Source: Deltaproteobacteria bacterium
GTDB lineage: Bacteria; Desulfobacterota; Desulfarculia; Adiutricales; Adiutricaceae
Direction of reading: 5' to 3'
Assembly (NCBI GenBank): GCA_031267005.1
Contig: JAIRZX010000166.1
Coordinates: 1 to 11,580, forward strand
DNA length: 11,580 nt
A program made the translations under genes and the position numbers. The notes beneath the pieces were generated by a model. The model worked only from the letters and a program-made list of their open reading frames with translations. It was not told where the DNA came from and searched no databases. Numbering within the stretch: the stretch's first letter is position 1; each line of letters starts with the position of its first letter. This document shows positions 8,101-11,580 of the stretch, piece by piece.

Positions 8101-10133
8101 TTCCCGGCTTCCCCGCCGTTCCCGGCTTCCCCGCCGTTCCCGGCTGCCCCGCCGTTCCCGGCTGCCCTGCCGTTCCCGGCAGCCCCGCCGTCCCCTCCGT
8201 CCCGGCCGTCCCGGCCGTTCCCGGCTGCACGGTCGTCCCGGCCTTCCCCGGCTTCCGCGTCTTCCCCGCCCTCCCCGTCTTCCTCAAGCCCGTCCCGCCA
8301 CTCCTCGAAGGCGAGCAGGGCCGCTCCGAACGCCCCCATAAGCCCTGCTATGTCGGGGCGCACCACGTCGCGGCCTATCGAGAGTTCGAAGGATCTCAAG
8401 ACCGCGTCGTTGAAAAACGTCCCGCCCTGCACGACTATCCTCTCGCCGAGTTCCTCTGCGCGGGTGATGCGGATGACCTTGTAGAGGGCGTTTCTGACCA
8501 CCGAGTAGGAGAGCCCGGCGGAGATGTCGCCCACAGGGGCGCCCTCCTTCTGGGCCTGCTTCACCTTGGAGTTCATGAAGACGGTGCAGCGGCTGCCCAG
8601 GTCGGCGGGCTTGGAGGCCAGGAGGGCCGCCGAGGCGAAACCGGCAGCGTCGAGGCTCAGGGTCGAGGCGAAGGTCTCCAGAAAGGAGCCGCAACCCGAC
8701 GAACAGGCCTCGTTCAGCATGAGCCTTTCTATGATGCCGTTGCGGACCGACAGGCACTTTATGTCCTGGCCGCCTATGTCCACGATAAACGACACGTCAG
8801 GCACGAACCTGGCGGCGGCCTTGTAGTGGGCCACCGTCTCCACCTCGCCGAGATCGAAGCCCAGTGCCGCCTGGATAAGGGCCTCCCCGTAGCCGGTCAC
8901 CCCTGCCCTGGCCACGCGGGCGTCGGCCGGCGCCGCCTCGTAGAAGCCGGACAGGGCTGCCATGGCGGACTTCAAGGGGTTGCCGCGGTTGTGGCCGTAA
9001 AAGGAGTACAGGAGCCTGGCCTCCGAATCGAGCGCCACCAGCTTGGTAGTGGTGCTCCCGGCGTCCAGCCCCATGAACACCAGCCCGTCGGAGGGCCAGC
9101 CCGCACGGGGGAGCCTCGCTTTGGCGTGCCGCTCCTGGAAGGATTTCAGCTCCTCCAGGCTCGTGAACAGGGGCGGGAGCGGGCTTATCTCCGGCGGGAG
9201 GGAGGCGGATTTCAAGTCCATCGCCCGGTCCGCCAGATCCGAGAGCCTGGACGGGGCGCCTCCGGCCGACACCAGGGCCGCGCCCATGGCCACGAAGAGC
9301 TGGGCGCAGGGTGGGCACACGGCCTCGTTGGGCAAAAGCTTCAAAGTCTCCACGAAACGCCGCCTGAGCTCGCTCAGGAAGAACAGCGGCCCGCCCAGGA
9401 AGGCCACCCTCCCCGTGATGCGCCTCCCGCAGGCCAGCCCCCCGACCGTCTGGTCCACCACGGACTGGAAGATGGAGGCGGCTATGTCCTCTTTGGCCGC
9501 GCCCTCGTTCAAGAGCGGCAGGATGTCCGCCTTGGCGAAGACCCCGCAACGGGCGGCTATGGGATGGATTGTCTTGTGCGACTTGGCGAGCTCGTTCAAG
9601 CCCGCCGGGTCGGTCGACAGGAACGTGGCCATCTGGTCTATGAAGGCCCCGGTGCCGCCCGCGCAAGTCTCGTTCATGCGCTGGTCTATTCCCGCGTCGA
9701 AGAAGGTGAGCTTGGCGTCCTCCCCCCCCAGCTCCACCGCCACGTTGGTGCGTGGCAGGAACCTCCTTATTGCCTCGGCACCGGCCACCACCTCCTGCAC
9801 GAAAGCGAGCCCCAGGAGTTCCGCCGTCCGGATGCCCCCGGACCCCGCAACGGCCAGGGTGGCCTCCCGTCCGGGGAAGCGGCCGGCGGCGGCTATCACC
9901 GCGTCAGAAACGGTCTTCCTCACGTCCGAGAAGTGGCGCTCGTAGCTCTGGTGGACAAGCTCCCCCGCCCCGTCCAGGACGGCTATCTTCACGGTCGTGG
10001 AGCCTATGTCCAACCCGACCCTCAGCACGTCGCTCCCGCCTGCGGCGCCGTTTGGCCCGTCGCCGCCCCCCCCCGAATCGCCTCCGCCGAAGCCGCCGCG
10101 CTTGCTTTCGCCGTTGCCGTTATTTCCAGCCAT
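5178..10133 (-). CDS. Fused 2-hydroxyacyl-CoA dehydratase activase-type protein (two BadF/BcrA/HgdC ATPase domains plus two dehydratase-like regions)
   Basis: 1651 residues. Residues 37-290 and 353-610 are two tandem ASKHA ATPase domains of the activase family. Each has the phosphate-1 motif (LDIGSTTVKI at 41; LDAGSTTTKL at 356), GGED/GGQD (136, 454) and both cluster cysteines: Cys157 in NETCAGGTG and Cys196 in ARCGVF; Cys477 in NEACSSGCG and Cys516 in SRCTVF. In characterised activases these cysteines hold one [4Fe-4S] at a dimer interface, here possibly intramolecular. Residues 611-735 are a Gly/Asn/Ala linker. Cys756, 759, 763 and 782 form a ferredoxin- or zinc-like set. Residues about 856-1165 and 1185-1595 resemble the DUF2229/COG3580 and COG3581 parts of this fusion family, with conserved cysteines (CYPAK, FGCGLD, ACYPAL, GGCRAS, FGCLPN) as in dehydratase/double-cubane proteins. 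Substrate unknown; expected cytoplasmic, ATP-driven low-potential electron transfer. The ATG has a modest GAGGG site; a GTG at residue 36, just before the conserved part, is an alternative start. Confidence 0.9.
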   Translation of the reverse strand: MAGNNGNGESKRGGFGGGDSGGGGDGPNGAAGGSDVLRVGLDIGSTTVKIAVLDGAGELVHQSYERHFSDVRKTVSDAVIAAAGRFPGREATLAVAGSGGIRTAELLGLAFVQEVVAGAEAIRRFLPRTNVAVELGGEDAKLTFFDAGIDQRMNETCAGGTGAFIDQMATFLSTDPAGLNELAKSHKTIHPIAARCGVFAKADILPLLNEGAAKEDIAASIFQSVVDQTVGGLACGRRITGRVAFLGGPLFFLSELRRRFVETLKLLPNEAVCPPCAQLFVAMGAALVSAGGAPSRLSDLADRAMDLKSASLPPEISPLPPLFTSLEELKSFQERHAKARLPRAGWPSDGLVFMGLDAGSTTTKLVALDSEARLLYSFYGHNRGNPLKSAMAALSGFYEAAPADARVARAGVTGYGEALIQAALGFDLGEVETVAHYKAAARFVPDVSFIVDIGGQDIKCLSVRNGIIERLMLNEACSSGCGSFLETFASTLSLDAAGFASAALLASKPADLGSRCTVFMNSKVKQAQKEGAPVGDISAGLSYSVVRNALYKVIRITRAEELGERIVVQGGTFFNDAVLRSFELSIGRDVVRPDIAGLMGAFGAALLAFEEWRDGLEEDGEGGEDAEAGEGRDDRAAGNGRDGRDGGDGGAAGNGRAAGNGGAAGNGGEAGNGGEAGNGREAGEAGDGGAAGNGRPGGRDWGSGGAGPGFRLRAGLRGWGISKGCGPDAGSAPLLSGIISREELALFSVKSSNARCGKCENRCLLTVSRFSDGRLFVSGNRCERGAASKSPAAKKIDAVARRAGLGDISDALARLPALGSLEERAEDSESPPNLFSWNLHRLMGMHQPRPMSDCRARVGIPRALGMYETYPFWHAFFHSLGLRVELSPPSTKELFNSALETIPSQTVCYPAKMVHGHVLALLGERPDFVFFPCTPLELPAVYKTEDRYNCPLVGTYPELIRLNLDAIGDSGVKLVSPFLDLGSSLGRLADRLKSELAFLRLSQAEIRRALKEAYDAQRLYRADVRTAGERALARLKRSGRRAIVLAGHPYHLDPGIHHGIPDLITANGLGVLPADSIDHLASPAMALRVRDQWIPHSRLYRAAQVAASREELELVQLNSFGCGLDAVTTDQVSEIIKGAGKVYTLLKIDEGANLGAARIRVRSLLAAMRDRGRSRARNAASAPYVFIPARLSPKAAPEYTLLCPQMSPMHWRFLGPAMEPMGLKLEILPSLGPGAVEEGLKFVNNDACYPALVSIGQILNELKSGRHDLARTAVLMSQTGGGCRASNYVALLRRALNESGMPQVPVWPLGLSGSATEKGLKLDRAAYGRAVLGLLFGDMLQRLVLASRPYERTKGDAEGLCEGWVGRCADVVRRGDKSRFPEMVNAMADEFASLGLLPPDRPRVGVVGEILINFHPEANNQAVAVLESEGGQAVLPELADFFLYCFHDDVFRAEEMGGGRIRKWLGLWFIRVMEKWRAPMREALARHPRFGHLNRFAELKEAGSKLLSLGNQSGEGWYLAADMALMLEKGIPNILCLQPFGCLPNHITGKGVVKELKRRYRGANIAAVDYDPGASEVNQLNRIKLLMSVARANAEAAREGRPRSAAGVYLEGSGNGNGNGAGASAGIPAQAASAAPEVCGGGPTGGAAGLH
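8043..8228 (-). repeat. 18-base tandem repeats encoding the Gly-Asn-Ala linker of the fused activase
   Basis: Residues about 636-697 are made of near-identical hexapeptides of the type AAGNGG, EAGNGG and RAAGNG. At DNA level the unit is close to 18 bases (plus-strand reading GCCGTTCCCGGCTGCCCC with small changes), with at least six adjacent copies and further degenerate ones. Such a perfect-phase repeat lengthens or shortens by whole hexapeptides through slippage without breaking the frame. It sits exactly between the second ATPase domain and the cysteine motif, that is, in an inter-domain hinge. Confidence 0.85.
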
Positions 10134-10529
10134 GTCCCTCGAATCGCGTTCCAGGGGGCTCAGGCTTACCCGCGACGGTCATTCCGGCCGTCCCGCGAGA
10201 CCCCCGAAAAATGCCGGAGGCCCCCCTCGGAGGGAGGCCCCGCACGAAAGGCTTCCCGGCTCGCGGCGCACCGGCGCCCGGCAGGGAAACCCGGAAGGCC
10301 CTTTGCCGGGCCTGGAAAACCCATCGCGTCCGCAGGGAAGGCCGCGCGGAAGCAAGGCCGCATGGAAGGCCAGCTCGCAACCGACCGGCTAAGACGGTTC
10401 GCGGACGCCGTTATTAGGAGGCCGGCGGGCCGTCCGCCTCCTCGTGCCGACCCCCGGTTCCGGACAAAGCCCCGGATGCCCGCTCCGGCCTTCTGTTCCG
10501 GCCCCGGCCCGTCCCTCTTCGCCCGGCCC
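10134..10529. other. GC-rich spacer between GT9 gene and fused activase
   Basis: About 396 bases with no supported gene. Several frames stay open across it on both strands, as expected of very GC-rich DNA, but none has a ribosome binding site or conserved content. It holds a terminator-like hairpin (10207-10239) and, nearer the activase start, a smaller imperfect stem GACGG/CCGTC at about 10174-10195. I see no good -10/-35 pair for the activase gene, so its promoter is not located. Confidence 0.5.
10207..10239 (-). terminator. Terminator-like hairpin after the GT9 gene
   Basis: On the minus strand GGCCTCCCT-CCG-AGGGGGGCC (10239-10219) forms a nine-pair stem with one G-U pair and a three-base loop. 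A five-T run (10211-10207) follows after seven bases. The gap between stem and T-run is longer than ideal. It lies about 290 bases past the GT9 stop and about 75 bases before the activase start, so it would separate the two transcription units. Confidence 0.4.
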
Positions 10530-11580
10530 CTATTCCGCCCGCCGTTCCGGACCCCTGCCCCCGTCAAGGAGGCTCTCGGCTGCCGCCTGGGCCTCGGCAG
10601 GGCCGGGTATGCCGCAAGCTTCCCAGGGTGCCGCTCCCGGCGGGGGCTCCAAGGGAAGTCCGTGCCGCTTAAGTGCCCAATTATAGCACAGGAGCCGGAT
10701 CCGGTCACCCTGCGGGGTCCAAAGGGCAGGGCTCGAGGCCGTGTATACCACCACGAGCGGGGTGCCGGCCAGGGCCGCCAGGTGCGCCGAGCCGGTGTCC
10801 ACGGTAAGGAACAGATCGAGCATGCCGCACAGGGCCCGGAAGCCCCCGAGCGACGTCCTGCCCGTCAGGTCGACCATCGGGGCGGCGGTCATGGCCAGCA
10901 AGGTCTTAGAGGCCAGCGCGTCCTCAGCCGAGCCGGTCACGCAAAACCCCGCGCCGCGGGACTTCGCGAGCCCCTCCGCCACGGCCTTCCAGTTGGAGAG
11001 GTGCCAGGCCTTCTCCGGCTGGCGGCCCGCCAGGCACAGCCCCGCCTTCGGCCCGTCGCCGGGTATCTCCCGGTACAGCCCCGAGGCCTCTTCCGCGTCC
11101 TCTGGCGAGGGGGCGGGGATCCTCGGCCTCAAGAGCCGCCCCGGCCCCTCCCGGTACTCCTCGCCGAGGGCAGCGGCGCAGAGCCGGGCCTGGTGCTCGG
11201 CCATATGGATCTGTCCCGGAGGGGGAAGCCCCCCGCCCTGCGGGACCCCGCCGGCGAGCGCCCCCCGGCCTTCCCGCCCGGGCCCCGCCGTCCTCCAGGG
11301 CCAGGCGGGATCCTCGTAGCCGGGCACGGGCGAGGCCAGCCGCCTCTTCTGCCCGGCTATAAGGCTCAGTATCCCGGAGCGGGCCTTGTGGTCGAACCCG
11401 AAAGCGGTCCCCCAGCAACCCTTCCTTATTTCGGAGGCCAGCGCGAAGGTCGCCCCCAGCCCCAGCCCGCGGGATGAGTGCGAAGTGGCGTACACCCGGT
11501 CCACGTCGGGGCTCCCGTCTATGAGCGAGGCGGCCGCCGGACGGGTCACGAGAGCGGTCCTGGCCCCGGGCACGAGTTTT
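10530..11580 (-). CDS. Glycosyltransferase family 9 (ADP-heptose:LPS heptosyltransferase-like), 5' end beyond the window
   Basis: The frame is open to the right edge; the visible part is about 350 residues. Counting from the GTG at 11573 (an internal codon, preceded by Lys-Leu in frame), PGARTALVTRP and SPDVDRVYA match the early part of the N-terminal GT-B half, so about 20-30 N-terminal residues are missing. The C-terminal half carries the family hallmarks: LAGRQPEKAWHLSNW (181-195), VDLTGRTSLGGFRALC (234-249) and VDTGSAHLAALAGTP (258-272), the last matching the ADP-sugar site of WaaC/WaaF-like enzymes (VDTG-x-x-H). These enzymes add heptose or similar sugars to the LPS inner core at the cytoplasmic face of the inner membrane. 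A Gly/Pro-rich stretch at 97-120 looks like a loop insertion. The donor sugar cannot be told from sequence. It ends in TAG, and the next gene starts about 400 bases on. Confidence 0.88.
   Translation of the reverse strand, partial: KLVPGARTALVTRPAAASLIDGSPDVDRVYATSHSSRGLGLGATFALASEIRKGCWGTAFGFDHKARSGILSLIAGQKRRLASPVPGYEDPAWPWRTAGPGREGRGALAGGVPQGGGLPPPGQIHMAEHQARLCAAALGEEYREGPGRLLRPRIPAPSPEDAEEASGLYREIPGDGPKAGLCLAGRQPEKAWHLSNWKAVAEGLAKSRGAGFCVTGSAEDALASKTLLAMTAAPMVDLTGRTSLGGFRALCGMLDLFLTVDTGSAHLAALAGTPLVVVYTASSPALWTPQGDRIRLLCYNWALKRHGLPLEPPPGAAPWEACGIPGPAEAQAAAESLLDGGRGPERRAE

Noticed and set aside
8040..8290. Regularly spaced repeats as a possible CRISPR array
   Set aside because: The units are about 18 bases, directly adjacent without unique spacers, and in frame within a protein; they encode a Gly-Asn linker.
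8826..11477. An 883-codon open frame on the plus strand, spanning two genes and their spacer
   Set aside because: It is exactly codon-aligned with both minus-strand genes (same triplet phase). Stops in that antisense register would need TTA, CTA or TCA codons in the sense genes, which high-GC codon usage avoids. The translated product is Gly/Arg/Pro/His-rich with no domain, and the GC-rich spacer is open by chance.

Overview
The window carries four protein-coding genes, all on the minus strand. In order of transcription, from high to low coordinates, they are: a glycosyltransferase family 9 (heptosyltransferase-like) gene cut by the right edge (10530-11580); a 1651-residue fused 2-hydroxyacyl-CoA dehydratase activase-type iron-sulfur protein (5178-10133); a small unrecognised, probably exported protein (3873-4541); and an 874-residue autotransporter (334-2958). 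The spacers between them are long (about 400, 640 and 910 bases), so they do not look like one tight operon.

The autotransporter barrel and the GT9 enzyme imply a diderm Gram-negative bacterium with an outer membrane and probably LPS or a related glycolipid. The ATP-dependent activase-type enzyme has oxygen-sensitive relatives used by anaerobes. The right two thirds is very GC-rich. Together these suggest a high-GC anaerobic diderm, for example a gut or sediment Desulfobacterota- or Synergistota-like organism. That placement is inference; no rRNA or other marker is present.

By region: 1-333 has no gene, only two small hairpins. 334-2958 is the autotransporter, with a GC-rich barrel half and a much more AT-rich repetitive passenger half. 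2959 to about 3760 is a strikingly AT-rich island holding the probable autotransporter promoter. 3761-3872 is a GC-richer tail carrying an imperfect tandem copy of the 3' end of the next gene. 3873-4541 is the small gene, whose start is uncertain because an in-frame TAG lies between an upstream ATG and a signal-peptide-like stretch. 4542-5177 has no convincing gene but holds a ten-base perfect Shine-Dalgarno-type sequence on the plus strand and an 18-base perfect palindrome. 5178-10133 is the large fused protein, 10134-10529 a spacer with a terminator-like hairpin, and 10530-11580 the GT9 gene.

The most interesting items are the fused activase, with two complete ATPase/cluster halves, an extra cysteine motif and a slippage-prone Gly-Asn linker, and the small gene with its interrupted N-terminus and a repeat that crosses its stop codon. 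No functional link between the neighbours can be shown from sequence. No CRISPR array, tRNA, rRNA, insertion sequence or plus-strand gene could be supported.
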